Positions 38,071 to 46,958 of a DNA stretch of 64,000 bases are shown piece by piece; positions within the stretch are counted from its first letter, which is position 1; the number at the start of each line of letters is the position of its first letter. Origin of the DNA: Arthrobacter sp. fls2-241-R2A-200 (GTDB taxonomy: Bacteria > Actinomycetota > Actinomycetes > Actinomycetales > Micrococcaceae); the NCBI RefSeq assembly GCF_030209745.1, contig NZ_JARVRJ010000012.1:36466-100465 (forward strand), in the 5' to 3' direction. The notes below the pieces were generated by a model that was not told where the DNA came from, did no database searches, and saw only the letters and a program-made list of their open reading frames with translations. The translations under genes were made by a program, and so were the position numbers.

Positions 38071-38850
38071 TCAGGCCCACGCATGGCGGCGTACGAGGAC
38101 CTCCTTGAGCAGGTCCAGCCTGTCGGACACGATGCCATCCACGCCAAGATCCAGAAGTCGCTCCATCTCGGCAGGGTCATTGACGGTCCACACATGCACC
38201 TGCAATCCCGCCCGGTGGGCTCGCCGAATGAACCCCGGCGTGACCACCCGAAACCGTCCGTACCGGACAGGCACCTGAAAAGCGTCGACGCCGGCAAGCA
38301 ACTTGGTCATCAAAGGTGGCGGAAGTACGGAACCAAGGAGGACGAAGAGCGCGGTCGAAGTGCTCCCAGCCGACGACGCCACCCGACGGGACAGCCGCCT
38401 GAGGACTGCCCGGCGTCGCCGATCCGAGAAACTCGTGACCAAGACACGCTCATGGATCCCGTGTTTTTCAATGGCCGCAGCCATGGGGCCAACTGCGTTC
38501 CAGGCTTTGACGTCCAGGTTCAGCCTGGCATCCGGCAGCCTGGTCACCAGTTCATCGAATGTGGGGACATGTTCGACGCCGCCGATTCTCGCCTTTGCCA
38601 CGTCAGCTGCGGTCAACTCCGCGATCCGCCCGGCCGAATCCGTGACGCGGTCCAGGGATGGATCGTGGAATACCACCAAGATGCCGTCCGCGGTGGCGTG
38701 CACGTCAGTTTCCAGGTGGACTGTTCCGAGGTCTTTCGCTGCCCGGAAAGCCGACATTGAATTCTCGAGGCCGTCCTGGGAGAAGCCTCGGTGTGCCAAG
38801 GCCAGTGGCCCCACCGAGCCGTCTTTGCGGAGGAAATAGGGCAGCGTCAC
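38071..38850 (-). CDS. Glycerophosphodiester phosphodiesterase
   Basis: The 259-residue enzyme has the GDPD barrel motifs AHRGFSQDGLENSMSAFRAA with catalytic His and the LETDVHATADGILVVFHDPSLDRVTD block with Glu, Asp and second His. It closes with VHVWTVNDPAEMERLLDLGVDGIVSD. It splits glycerophosphodiesters into an alcohol and glycerol 3-phosphate. No signal peptide is seen, so it is probably cytoplasmic. It starts at GTG 38850. Confidence 0.93.
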   Translation of the reverse strand: MTLPYFLRKDGSVGPLALAHRGFSQDGLENSMSAFRAAKDLGTVHLETDVHATADGILVVFHDPSLDRVTDSAGRIAELTAADVAKARIGGVEHVPTFDELVTRLPDARLNLDVKAWNAVGPMAAAIEKHGIHERVLVTSFSDRRRRAVLRRLSRRVASSAGSTSTALFVLLGSVLPPPLMTKLLAGVDAFQVPVRYGRFRVVTPGFIRRAHRAGLQVHVWTVNDPAEMERLLDLGVDGIVSDRLDLLKEVLVRRHAWA

Positions 38851-38887
38851 ACCCGTAGCGTAGCCGACCAGCCCACATCCCGGACCG

Positions 38888-39136
38888 TCAGGACTCCTGC
38901 GGTACGATCTCCACGCCGTCGCTGATGTGCACCAACGTTCGGCCGCGACCGCCGTCGAGCTCTACCCAGACCGCCGTGGCGTCACCCGTGATGGCGTCCA
39001 CAACGCCAGCTGATTCGTAACCGGGAGTGAGGGTCACGCTGACGCGGTCCCCCTGCCGTAGCGAAAGCCAGTGGTGATCCGGTTCGATGCGCCGCACCGG
39101 CGTCGTCGTGAAGTCGTTAATCCTGCGCTTGGCCAT
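38888..39136 (-). CDS. Conserved small hypothetical protein
   Basis: The 82-residue product reads MAKRRINDFTTTPVRRIEPDHHWLSLRQGDRVSVTLTPGYESAGVVDAI in pieces. It looks like a small beta-barrel (SH3/KOW-like) by strand pattern. GGGGA five to nine bases before the ATG at 39136 supports this start over an in-frame upstream one. It is upstream of the glycerophosphodiesterase gene in the same direction and divergent from the epimerase gene. Family unknown. Confidence 0.7.
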   Translation of the reverse strand: MAKRRINDFTTTPVRRIEPDHHWLSLRQGDRVSVTLTPGYESAGVVDAITGDATAVWVELDGGRGRTLVHISDGVEIVPQES

Positions 39137-39257
39137 GATTTCCCCTACACATTCAACAATCAAACGGGTGTGGCTGGAAGCCTACGGGCGCCAGATGAAC
39201 GGCGGTTGTATGGAGGCTGGGAACACGGTGACAGCCCGGTCCTGACACACTGGGGTC

Positions 39258-40136
39258 ATGACTGTGTTGATCGCCGGATGCGGCGACCTTGGAACCGAAG
39301 CCGGGCTGCGATTCGCTGCTGCCGGCCATGACGTAGTTGGCTTGCGACGGTCACCGGAGAAGCTACCCCCGGAAATTCGTGGCGTTTACGCGGACCTCTC
39401 GGTGAGCGTGCCGGACCTTCCCGCGGATGTGGACATTGTTGTAGTGTCCGTCGCCGCCGACGCCTCAACCGAGGCGGCCTACCGGGCGGCATACCTCGAC
39501 GGCGTGAGGAACGTTATGGACGCCATCGAACAGGCCGGCGTGGAACCCCGGAGCGTTTTATTCGTCTCCTCTACTGCCGTGTACAAGGACTCCGGTGGCG
39601 CGGTGGTGGACGAATCGACGCCCACGGAGCCAACACGATTCAGCGGACAGGTTCTCGTGGAAGCCGAGGACCTGCTGTTCGCCCGGACGCAGGGCACCGG
39701 AACGCAGCCGATCTCCCTCAGGCTCGGGGGTATTTACGGACCCGGCCGCACCCGCCTCATAGACCAGGTTCGCAGCGGCCAAGCCGTCATCCCGGCCCAG
39801 CCCCGGCACACCAACCGCATCCACAGGGACGATGCCGCGGCCCTGATCGTGCACCTCACCACTATGGAAGCGGTGCCTGAAACGGTGTACGTGGGGGTGG
39901 ACGATCATGCGGCAGAAATGGGCGAGGTGCTGCGATTCCTTGCCGCGGAGATGGGATGCCCCGAACCCCCGACGGCGTCCGCGGACGGCGCGTCCGACGG
40001 CGGCCCGGGTGTTGGCCCGGGCGACAAACGCTGCTCGAACAAACGCGTCCGCTCGACCGGCTTCGAGTTCACCTACCCCACCTACGTTGAGGGGTACCGA
40101 GCCCTGCTGGCCGGGGAGGGTGTCCGGCATCCGTGA
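39258..40136 (+). CDS. NAD(P)-dependent epimerase/dehydratase-family protein
   Basis: The 292-residue extended-SDR-like protein has the cofactor motif IAGCGDLGTEAGLRFAAAGHDV (GxGxxG variant). It has VLFVSSTAVY with the catalytic Ser/Thr position and LRLGGIYGPGRTRLIDQVR. YeeZ-type proteins of E. coli are similar. The variant glycine motif and missing typical YxxxK suggest a non-classical enzyme. A Gly/Asp-rich linker near residues 235-255 is odd. Substrate unknown. Confidence 0.85.
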   Translation: MTVLIAGCGDLGTEAGLRFAAAGHDVVGLRRSPEKLPPEIRGVYADLSVSVPDLPADVDIVVVSVAADASTEAAYRAAYLDGVRNVMDAIEQAGVEPRSVLFVSSTAVYKDSGGAVVDESTPTEPTRFSGQVLVEAEDLLFARTQGTGTQPISLRLGGIYGPGRTRLIDQVRSGQAVIPAQPRHTNRIHRDDAAALIVHLTTMEAVPETVYVGVDDHAAEMGEVLRFLAAEMGCPEPPTASADGASDGGPGVGPGDKRCSNKRVRSTGFEFTYPTYVEGYRALLAGEGVRHP

Positions 40137-40172
40137 CCCGTGCCTCTGGGAGGGATCAACGTCAGGCCGGTA

Positions 40173-40565
40173 CTACGACCGCCCGGAACCGGAACGCGAT
40201 TCGCCTTCTTCTTTCACGCGCTGGCGTTGACGTTCCAACTCCTTCTCGCCCTCGTGCTCAGCGTTGTAAAGCTTGGTGTTACTGACCTGCAGCTCTAACA
40301 TGATCGCGTCCAGTTTGACGTGCAACGCTTCGCTGTCGCGGTTCTGGGTGTTCTGAATGATGAACACCATCAAGAACGTGATGATCGTGGTACTGGTATT
40401 GATGATGAGTTGCCAGGTATCAGAGAATCCAAGCAGCGGTCCGGAAAAGCCCCAGAGAATCAGGACGGCGACGGCGATCGCAAAAACCCACGCATGTCCA
40501 AGAACCGAGGCCACCTTGGTGGTGAAACGGGTAAAGATATCGGCACGGTCTTTTTTCTTTGGCAC
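40173..40565 (-). CDS. Low-affinity iron permease family protein
   Basis: The 130-residue protein has two membrane helices (about 24-42 and 52-70). The family segment is FSDTWQLIINTSTTIITFLMVFIIQNTQNRD, shown here in parts, followed by a charged helical tail. The family is named after yeast Fet4, but bacterial members are short and poorly characterised. AAGGAG lies before the GTG start at 40565. It stands between a sugar-epimerase-like gene and a GNAT gene without an operon. Confidence 0.88.
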   Translation of the reverse strand: MPKKKDRADIFTRFTTKVASVLGHAWVFAIAVAVLILWGFSGPLLGFSDTWQLIINTSTTIITFLMVFIIQNTQNRDSEALHVKLDAIMLELQVSNTKLYNAEHEGEKELERQRQRVKEEGESRSGSGRS

Positions 40566-40677
40566 GCTAGCTCCTTAGGAAATCCAGTCGCTCACTTCAG
40601 CTCAGAATAGTGCTGACCGGTCCGCCTCAGGAGTTGTTCGGACGGAAAATGAGGATCGTAAGCATTACTGTTGACTG

Positions 40678-41217
40678 GTGTTCGAGCCGTGTCAGCTTTC
40701 TGAAGATGTCTCCATGCGCCTATTGCGCCCAAGCGATGCGGCAGCGCTTGCCGCCGCCTATCTGCGGAACAGGGAGTACCTTGCCCACTGGGAACCGGTT
40801 CGCCCGGAAGAGTTCTACTCAGAAGCCTGGCAGGCTGCCGACATTGCCGCCCGACTGGCTGCGGGAGAAGCCGGAGCGGGTTATTCATTGGGCTTGTTCG
40901 CGGGCGACGCCCTGGTGGGCCGATTCAACCTAGTGGGAATAGTGCGCGGTCCCTTCCAAAGCGCGAGTCTTGGCTACTGGATGGATAGCGCTTACGCGGG
41001 GCGCGGACTGGCGTCAGCTGCGGTCAGGGTCATAGTAGAGGCGGCCCGCGAGGAACTCGGGCTACACCGCATCGAGGCGGGCACCCTCTTGCATAACATC
41101 AGCTCGCAGCGGGTACTGCTGAAGGCGGGCTTCCAGCAAATCGGGATGGCGCCACGGTACCTCCACATTGCGGGAAAATGGCAAGACCACAAGCTGTACC
41201 AGGTACTCCTGCACTAG
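40678..41217 (+). CDS. GNAT-family N-acetyltransferase (RimJ/RimL-like)
   Basis: The 179-residue protein shows MRLLRPSDAAALAAAYLRNREYLAHWEP at the start and the acetyl-CoA loop MDSAYAGRGLASAAVRVIVEAA. HRIEAGTLLHNISSQRVLLKAGFQQIG is the C-terminal pattern, quoted in pieces. RimJ/RimL-type enzymes acetylate N-terminal amino groups, including ribosomal proteins. GTG 40678 has no ribosome site; the ATG at 40714 is a plausible alternative start. Confidence 0.88.
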   Translation: MFEPCQLSEDVSMRLLRPSDAAALAAAYLRNREYLAHWEPVRPEEFYSEAWQAADIAARLAAGEAGAGYSLGLFAGDALVGRFNLVGIVRGPFQSASLGYWMDSAYAGRGLASAAVRVIVEAAREELGLHRIEAGTLLHNISSQRVLLKAGFQQIGMAPRYLHIAGKWQDHKLYQVLLH

Positions 41218-41265
41218 GCAGCTTGGTCAACGCTCCAACATCCACCGCCGCGCATTAGATGCTTG

Positions 41266-42075
41266 CTAGACCCGCTGCTCCGTCAACTTTGCCTCGAGAA
41301 TCTGGGCCACGCCGTCGTCGTCGAAGTGCGGAGCCTGCTGCCCCGCGGCGGTGATGGCGTCCGGGTGCCCACTGGCCATCGCGTACCCGTGACCGGCCCA
41401 CCGGAGCATCTCGATATCGTTGGGCATGTCACCAAATGCCACCACATCCGCAGCGTCGATCCCCAGCGACTCTGCGTACCGAGCCAGGGTGACGGCCTTG
41501 TTGATACCGGGAACGGACATCTCCAGCAACGCTGTGCGGGGGGCGGAATGCGTGGTACTCACCAAGTGGGCGACGGCTGGCTGCACTTCGGCCAGGAACG
41601 CGTCGGGCGTGCCTTTGCGCGTAACCGCCAAGAACTTCACGACGGCGTCATCCGCAGCGAGCGTCTCGGCGAGGGGGGCTGGTGTGAACTCGGCAAGGAG
41701 TTCGCTGGTCTCGTTCTCGATAAAGCCGGGCTCCAGCTGGAAGCCGGTCAGCGTTTCCACGGCGAAGAGCGCGTCCGGCCGAAGGGATTTGATGATGCGG
41801 CGGGCTTCGAGAACGGACGGGACATCCAGTGCGGATGAGGACAGGGCCGTCCCTGTTTGAAGATCCCACACCACGGCACCGTTTGAACAGATAACGATGC
41901 CGCTGTGGCCGAGTTGTTCCTGGAGGGGGAACAACCATCGCGGCGGACGGCCCGTGACGAAAACCAGCTCCACCCCTGCCTCACGGCATGCACGAAACGC
42001 CTTGATGGTCCGGTCACTGATTTTGCCATCATGGCCGAGGATGGTGCCGTCAATATCACTTGCTACGAGCCGCAT
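41266..42075 (-). CDS. HAD-superfamily phosphatase (Cof type)
   Basis: The 269-residue protein has motif I LVASDIDGTILGHDGKIS, motif II FVTGRPPRW, a type IIB cap, the conserved Lys in GINKAVTLARYAE and motif IV VVAFGDMPNDIEMLRWAGHG. It dephosphorylates an unknown small metabolite. It is divergent from the hydroquinone reductase gene across an 83-base gap that contains an 8-bp inverted repeat. A second Cof-type gene is at 14839, and the two are distinct. Confidence 0.9.
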   Translation of the reverse strand: MRLVASDIDGTILGHDGKISDRTIKAFRACREAGVELVFVTGRPPRWLFPLQEQLGHSGIVICSNGAVVWDLQTGTALSSSALDVPSVLEARRIIKSLRPDALFAVETLTGFQLEPGFIENETSELLAEFTPAPLAETLAADDAVVKFLAVTRKGTPDAFLAEVQPAVAHLVSTTHSAPRTALLEMSVPGINKAVTLARYAESLGIDAADVVAFGDMPNDIEMLRWAGHGYAMASGHPDAITAAGQQAPHFDDDGVAQILEAKLTEQRV

Positions 42076-42106
42076 CTTGCCAGTCTACTTTGGTGCACAT
42101 TTGAGA

Positions 42107-42138
42107 ATTTGCCCTCGCGACCCCGCACACGGGCAAAT
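42107..42138. promoter_or_regulatory. Inverted repeat in a divergent promoter
   Basis: ATTTGCCC (42107-42114) and GGGCAAAT (42131-42138) form a perfect 8-bp inverted repeat with a 16-base spacer. It lies between the starts of the HAD gene and the hydroquinone reductase gene. It could be a regulator site for either or both. Confidence 0.35.
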
Positions 42139-42158
42139 CGAGAGCATAGTCTGAGGTG

Positions 42159-43220
42159 ATGACTGACATCACCAGCACAGCCGAACAACACAGCACCCGC
42201 GGCGCGTACGTCACTGGTGCCGAGTTCAACCGGGACACGAACTACATCGAGGATCGAATCACCCGCGACGGTAGACCCGGTGCCAACGGTGAACCCGGCT
42301 GGCCGGTGGAACCGGGACGGTACCGGCTAATAGCGGCGCGGGCATGCCCGTGGGCCAATCGCACCGTCATCGTCCGGAGGCTCCTTGGCCTGGAGGACGT
42401 CATCAGCCTCGGCCAGCCCGGGCCCACCCACGATGCCCGGTCTTGGACCTTCGATCTTGACCCCGACGGTAAAGATCCTGTGCTCGGGATCGAGCGCTTG
42501 CAGGAGGCGTTCTTCCGCCGTTTCCCCGAGTACCCGCGCGGGATCACCGTCCCGGCCATCGTGGACATCCCCACAGGCGGAGTTGTGACCAACAACTTCC
42601 CCCAAATCACGCTGGATTTCTCTACGGAGTGGACGGAGTTCCACCGCCCCGGCGCCCCAAACCTCTATCCCGAGCATCTGCGGGAAGAGATCGACCAAGT
42701 GAACAAGCGGGTTTTCACTGAGGTTAACAACGGCGTCTACAGGTGCGGATTCGCTGGGTCCCAAGAAGCCTACGACGCCGCGTACACCCGGCTGTGGAAT
42801 GCCATGGACTGGCTGGAGGAACGGCTTTCACGGCAGCGCTACCTGGTGGGAGATTCCATCACTGAGGCGGATGTCCGGCTGTTCACCACCCTGGCGCGCT
42901 TCGACGCCGTCTATCACGGGCACTTCAAGTGCAACCGCAACAAACTCAGCGAGATGCCGGCATTGTGGGGCTATGCCCGGGACCTCTTCCAGACGCCTGG
43001 CTTCGGGGACACCATCGATTTTGTGCAGATCAAACAGCACTATTACATCGTCCATGAGGACATCAATCCCACACAGATCGTTCCGATGGGACCGGACCTG
43101 TCGGGCTGGTTGACCGAGCACGGGCGGGACTCACTCGGCGGCAGCCCCTTCGGACAGGGCACCCCGCCGGGGCCCGTGAGAGCCGGCGAGGAAGTGGCCG
43201 CCGGGCACGGCGCCGCCTGA
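42159..43220 (+). CDS. Glutathionyl-hydroquinone-reductase-like protein
   Basis: The 353-residue protein resembles Xi-class glutathione transferases (YqjG/EcmS). Evidence is the N-terminal ACPWANRTVIVRRLLGLED with the catalytic Cys, the conserved VDIPTGGVVTNNFPQITLDF and a C-terminal helical domain with YLVGDSITEADVRLFTTLARFD. These enzymes reduce S-thiol-hydroquinones. Actinobacteria normally use mycothiol instead of glutathione, so the true thiol may differ. A ribosome site is not clear; CATAGT upstream could give a nearly leaderless mRNA. The C-terminus carries about 40 extra residues rich in Gly, Pro and Ala. Confidence 0.9.
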   Translation: MTDITSTAEQHSTRGAYVTGAEFNRDTNYIEDRITRDGRPGANGEPGWPVEPGRYRLIAARACPWANRTVIVRRLLGLEDVISLGQPGPTHDARSWTFDLDPDGKDPVLGIERLQEAFFRRFPEYPRGITVPAIVDIPTGGVVTNNFPQITLDFSTEWTEFHRPGAPNLYPEHLREEIDQVNKRVFTEVNNGVYRCGFAGSQEAYDAAYTRLWNAMDWLEERLSRQRYLVGDSITEADVRLFTTLARFDAVYHGHFKCNRNKLSEMPALWGYARDLFQTPGFGDTIDFVQIKQHYYIVHEDINPTQIVPMGPDLSGWLTEHGRDSLGGSPFGQGTPPGPVRAGEEVAAGHGAA

Positions 43221-43255
43221 CTGGAGGACCTAGGTAATAGGGGATTTACGTAATA

Positions 43256-43291
43256 GAGGAGGCCGGCGGTTCTTTGACCGCCTGCCTCCTC
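43256..43291 (+). terminator. Hairpin after the hydroquinone reductase gene
   Basis: GAGGAGG-CC-GGCGGT (43256-43270) pairs with ACCGCC-TG-CCTCCTC (43277-43291) with a TCTTTG loop. The stem has 13 pairs and one internal mismatch bubble. It lies 35 bases after the stop and is a likely rho-independent terminator, though only TGCTTG follows. Confidence 0.6.
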
Positions 43292-43386
43292 TGCTTGTGC
43301 GCCCCCTCACCGCGCCCGTCCTTCGGGTTTCCTGTTGCGATGGAATGCAGCGGGGGGCTCACATCTATGGGCCGATTCCCGTCAGC

Positions 43387-44697
43387 TCAGTGAGCTAATA
43401 CGGGGTCGGCGAGCTGTATCGTGTCGCGCTCCGTGGGCTTGTAGCCGGCCTGGAGCTCGGCACGAAGTTTCTCCAGGTTCAGCGCCCCCTGCCACTTGGC
43501 CACCGCAACGCAGGAAACAATGTTGCAGACGGTGCTCGTGAGGGCACGCGCCTCGCTCATGAAGCGGTCAATTCCAACGATGAGGGCCACACCTGCGACC
43601 GGCAGGGTCGGCATCACGGTCAGGGTCGCGACGAGGGCCACGAAACCGCTGCCTGTCACGCCAGCAGCACCCTTCGAAGTCAGAAGCATCATTCCTAGCA
43701 TCAGAAGGATCTGGTCCCACCCGAGGTGAATATCGCAGGCCTGGGCGATGAACATCGAGGCGAGGGTGAGGTAAATAGCTGTGCCGGTGAGGTTGAAGGA
43801 GTAGCCGGTAGGGACCACCAGCCCCACGACGCTCCGGTCACAGCCAAGCCGTTCGAGCTTGGTCAGGAGGCGCGGTAGTACCGGTTCGCTGGAAGACGTA
43901 GCGAGGACGATCAGGAATTCATCCTTGAAGTAGCGCAGGATCCGCCACAGGCTGAAGCCGGTGAGCTTGGCCAGGATTCCCAGGCCGACGGCAACGAAGG
44001 CGATGCAGGCGGCGTAGAAGGCAAGGATGAGCATGCCCAGGTTGCCGATGGAGTGGGCTCCGTACTTGCCGACTGTGAAGGCCATGGCGCCAAAGGCCCC
44101 CAAGGGAGCCACCTTCATGATGTAGCCGAAGATGACGAACAGGAGCTTGTTGAAGCTGCTAACCACGCTAAGGGCCTGTTGGCCTGGCGCGCCGAGCTTG
44201 CTGAAACCGAAGCCGCACAAGAGCGCGATGACAAGCACTGGCAGGACCTCGCCGTTGGCAAAGGCGCCGACGAAGGAACTGGGGATGATGCTGAGAATGA
44301 AGTCCACCGGATTGCTGCTGGGCAGTTGACCCGTGTACTTTGCGGCGACCGAGGAATCCAAGTGTGCCGGGTTGATGTGCAAGCCGGCGCCCGGCTGGAA
44401 CAGCATGACGGCGGCCAGACCGAAAGCAAGCGCCAGCGCCGTGAGCACATAGAACAGGCCAAGCGAACGGATCAGGGTGGGGCCGACCTTTTTCGTGTCG
44501 GTCAGTGAGGTAATGCCCCCGACGATCGTGCAGAACACGATCGGCGCGATCATGAATTTCACGAGCTTGACGAAGCCATCGCCGATCGGCTGCAGGGCGG
44601 AACCGAGGTTCGGCCACAGGGAACCGATGAGAACGCCTAACGCGACGCCGATGAGTACCTGGACATAGAGATGTCCGAGGATGGATTTGATCTTCAT
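43387..44697 (-). CDS. dctA: Dicarboxylate:cation symporter, DctA-like
   Basis: The 436-residue protein has eight helices and two re-entrant hairpins of the DAACS family. SSSEPVLPRLLTKLERLG is the serine-rich HP1 region, and VVPTGYSFNLTGTAIYLTL and LLTSKGAAGVTGSGFVALVATL give helix 7 and HP2. It imports succinate, fumarate, malate or related acids. AGGAAG lies before the ATG. It is downstream of prpF with a 57-base gap in the same orientation, so the two probably form an operon. Confidence 0.92.
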   Translation of the reverse strand: MKIKSILGHLYVQVLIGVALGVLIGSLWPNLGSALQPIGDGFVKLVKFMIAPIVFCTIVGGITSLTDTKKVGPTLIRSLGLFYVLTALALAFGLAAVMLFQPGAGLHINPAHLDSSVAAKYTGQLPSSNPVDFILSIIPSSFVGAFANGEVLPVLVIALLCGFGFSKLGAPGQQALSVVSSFNKLLFVIFGYIMKVAPLGAFGAMAFTVGKYGAHSIGNLGMLILAFYAACIAFVAVGLGILAKLTGFSLWRILRYFKDEFLIVLATSSSEPVLPRLLTKLERLGCDRSVVGLVVPTGYSFNLTGTAIYLTLASMFIAQACDIHLGWDQILLMLGMMLLTSKGAAGVTGSGFVALVATLTVMPTLPVAGVALIVGIDRFMSEARALTSTVCNIVSCVAVAKWQGALNLEKLRAELQAGYKPTERDTIQLADPVLAH

Positions 44698-44754
44698 TGA
44701 ACAACTTCCTGGGTGTGCGGCCCTGTCAATGATGGCAGGGCAACGGTTGAGGGG

Positions 44755-45897
44755 CTAGGCCGTCAGGTCGGCCGTCTGGGCGACGTCGATGTCGGCGGTA
44801 GCAAGGTGCCGGGCAGCCCTGTGGAGGGCCACTTCGATGACGTTGCCGTTGTCATCTGTGGTGACTTCGGTGACGATCACGCCGGCAGGTGTCCCGATCC
44901 GCAGCAAGCGGGGGACTCCGGGAATGAAGGAGTCGGCCGGTCGTGCCACGTTGGCCACTACCGACCCCGGCAGCGCGGCCGCGAGGGACACCGCGACAGC
45001 TGAGGTCAGGCCGATGGCGGGGTGCGGTGCAAGCATCGAGAGCAGGCGCACGCGCAGGTCGTGGCTGTCCTCAGCAATAACCGTTTCGTCCGCGGCGATG
45101 TAATCACCGGGTGCTGCCACCACCCCGACCTTCGGTACGGCATTCTGTGGAGGGTCTTCCGGCTTCCGCAGCCCCATGGCTAGACCCGCAGAAGCCCGTG
45201 CGGCGACAAGCGTTGGCAGGTGCTCCGAGAGGTTACCGGTCATGGACGACAGATCGATGCCAATCTCCTCCGCCGGTATGAGCGCAGCCGGTGCGCCCGC
45301 ATCAACCAGCGTTGCCGTCAGCCTGCTGTCGCCCGTCCAAATTTGGTCGGCCACGTTCCCGGTGGGCAAGACTGCACCGGTGGTCCGGCCCCAAGGTGCG
45401 TGGAATGACAGACTGACCGGAACACCCGCAGCGCTGCTGCCCGGAACCCTGGCCAGCCCGGACCTCGGAACGGTGCCGCCTGGGGTTGGAACCGTCCCGC
45501 TTAGCACCGCTCCCGTATTGAGATTGCGCATGCGGACCCGGGTGATGCGCTCCCGGGGAGGAACAATGCCTGACTGGACGGCGAATAGGGCAATGGCAGT
45601 GGCGCAGTTACCGCAGTTGGAGCCCAGCTCCACTGTCGGATCTCCGATGCCGACTTGGGCGAAGAGGTAGTCAAGATCCGCTTCCCCGTTCGGCGTGGCC
45701 CAGACGACGGCGGCCTTCGACGTCGTGGAGGTCCCGCCGCCAACGCCGTCGAGCTGGCGCGCATCCGCTGCCCCGAAAGCGTCGGCCAGCAGCGAGCGGA
45801 TCTCCTCGCGGTTCCCGGCATGCGGAGTGACGTCTTCAGCGTCAAAGAGCCAGCACTTGCTCGTGCCGCCCCGGTACCAATGGCCTAGGAGTCCCAT
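44755..45897 (-). CDS. PrpF/4-oxalomesaconate-tautomerase-family isomerase
   Basis: The 380-residue protein is PrpF-like: WYRGGTSKCWLF, GGTSTTSKAAVV, VELGSNCGNCATAIALFAV and GRTTGAVLPTGN are typical. PrpF isomerises aconitate-type compounds in the methylcitrate cycle; relatives tautomerise oxalomesaconate or isomerise trans-aconitate. GGAG lies six bases before the ATG at 45897, which favours this start over two closer ATGs upstream. The downstream DctA and a divergent LysR gene suggest an uptake and isomerisation unit for an unsaturated acid (inference). Confidence 0.88.
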   Translation of the reverse strand: MGLLGHWYRGGTSKCWLFDAEDVTPHAGNREEIRSLLADAFGAADARQLDGVGGGTSTTSKAAVVWATPNGEADLDYLFAQVGIGDPTVELGSNCGNCATAIALFAVQSGIVPPRERITRVRMRNLNTGAVLSGTVPTPGGTVPRSGLARVPGSSAAGVPVSLSFHAPWGRTTGAVLPTGNVADQIWTGDSRLTATLVDAGAPAALIPAEEIGIDLSSMTGNLSEHLPTLVAARASAGLAMGLRKPEDPPQNAVPKVGVVAAPGDYIAADETVIAEDSHDLRVRLLSMLAPHPAIGLTSAVAVSLAAALPGSVVANVARPADSFIPGVPRLLRIGTPAGVIVTEVTTDDNGNVIEVALHRAARHLATADIDVAQTADLTA

Positions 45898-45990
45898 TGT
45901 TTTCTCCATCATGTCTCGTAGATCTTGCGCTTCACAGCGCCTCTGGTTCTACGATCCGCGATCGAACACTTCAGCACAATCGAAAGATTC

Positions 45991-46017
45991 TTGACACCCA
46001 TATACTTTTGCTAAACT
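45991..46017 (+). promoter_or_regulatory. Candidate LysR-gene promoter
   Basis: TTGACA at 45991-45996 is a consensus -35 element. TAAACT at 46012-46017 follows after a short 15-base spacer; TATACT at 46001-46006 is an alternative -10 for a different start. The ATG at 46024 is only a few bases beyond, so the mRNA may be nearly leaderless. CGATCCGCGATCG just upstream is a possible regulator site. Confidence 0.4.
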
Positions 46018-46023
46018 CTCCAC

Positions 46024-46923
46024 ATGGCCCATCTCGACCTTCACCGGCTCCACGTGCTCCGCGAGGTAAGCCGTTCCGGTTCACTGACATCGGCAGCGAC
46101 GGCCCTCTCCTTCACTACGTCAGCGGTTTCGCAACAGATAGCGAAGCTCGAACATGAGGTGGGCGTCGCGCTGGTGGATCGGCATCCCAGGGGCGTGGTG
46201 CTCACCGAAGCAGGGCAGGCCCTCCTGGGCTACGCCGACGAGATCGACAGAACGATCGATGCCGCCCACGCCGAGATGGCAGAGTTCGCCGGCATGCGCC
46301 GGGGCCAGTTGCGGATGGGAACATTTCCCACCGTGGGTGCTTCCCTCATGCCCGACGTCGTTCTCGCCTTCAGGGCGCGCCACCCGGACGTCACCGTCAC
46401 CGTGATCAGTGCACGTCGGGAGGGGCTGCTCGAACGGCTGCGCCGGCGGGACATCGAACTGACGCTGCTATGGGACTACCCATGGCAACAGATCGAGGAT
46501 GAAGACCTAACCCTGGTTACTCTGGTGAACGACCCCACAATGCTCCTCGTGCAGCGCGACCACCCCATCGCAGGACGTCGATCCGTGCGCATCGATACGT
46601 TGAGGGACCATGAATGGATCGTCCGCGACGAACACCCCGTGGCCGACGTCCTCCGCCGCGTCTGCCGCGACGCGGGCTTCGAGCCACGGATCGCCTTCGC
46701 CGCCAACGATTACCAGGAGACGCAAGGCATGGTCGCCGCGGGCATCGGTATCGCTTTGGCCCCGCAGCTGGCCCTCAGCGCGCTGAGGCCTGACGTCGTC
46801 GCAGTCCCCCTCGCCGGCGCCCCCAAGCGCAGGATCCTCCTTGCCCACCTCGCCAACCGCCGGCTCAGCCCACCCGCACAGCAGGCCATGGCGGTGTTTG
46901 GATCGACGGCGGTAGGGAAGTAG
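46024..46923 (+). CDS. LysR-family transcriptional regulator
   Basis: The 299-residue protein begins LDLHRLHVLREVSRSGSLTSAATALSFTTSAVSQQIAKLE, quoted in pieces, the classical LysR helix-turn-helix. An effector domain follows from about residue 92. It is divergent from prpF-dctA with a 126-base gap, the standard layout for a LysR regulator and its catabolic targets. No ribosome site is visible before the ATG, consistent with a leaderless mRNA. The effector is unknown. Confidence 0.9.
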   Translation: MAHLDLHRLHVLREVSRSGSLTSAATALSFTTSAVSQQIAKLEHEVGVALVDRHPRGVVLTEAGQALLGYADEIDRTIDAAHAEMAEFAGMRRGQLRMGTFPTVGASLMPDVVLAFRARHPDVTVTVISARREGLLERLRRRDIELTLLWDYPWQQIEDEDLTLVTLVNDPTMLLVQRDHPIAGRRSVRIDTLRDHEWIVRDEHPVADVLRRVCRDAGFEPRIAFAANDYQETQGMVAAGIGIALAPQLALSALRPDVVAVPLAGAPKRRILLAHLANRRLSPPAQQAMAVFGSTAVGK

Positions 46924-46958
46924 CGGGACACAGGAGCAGAGGCCCGCTCATCCCGCGT

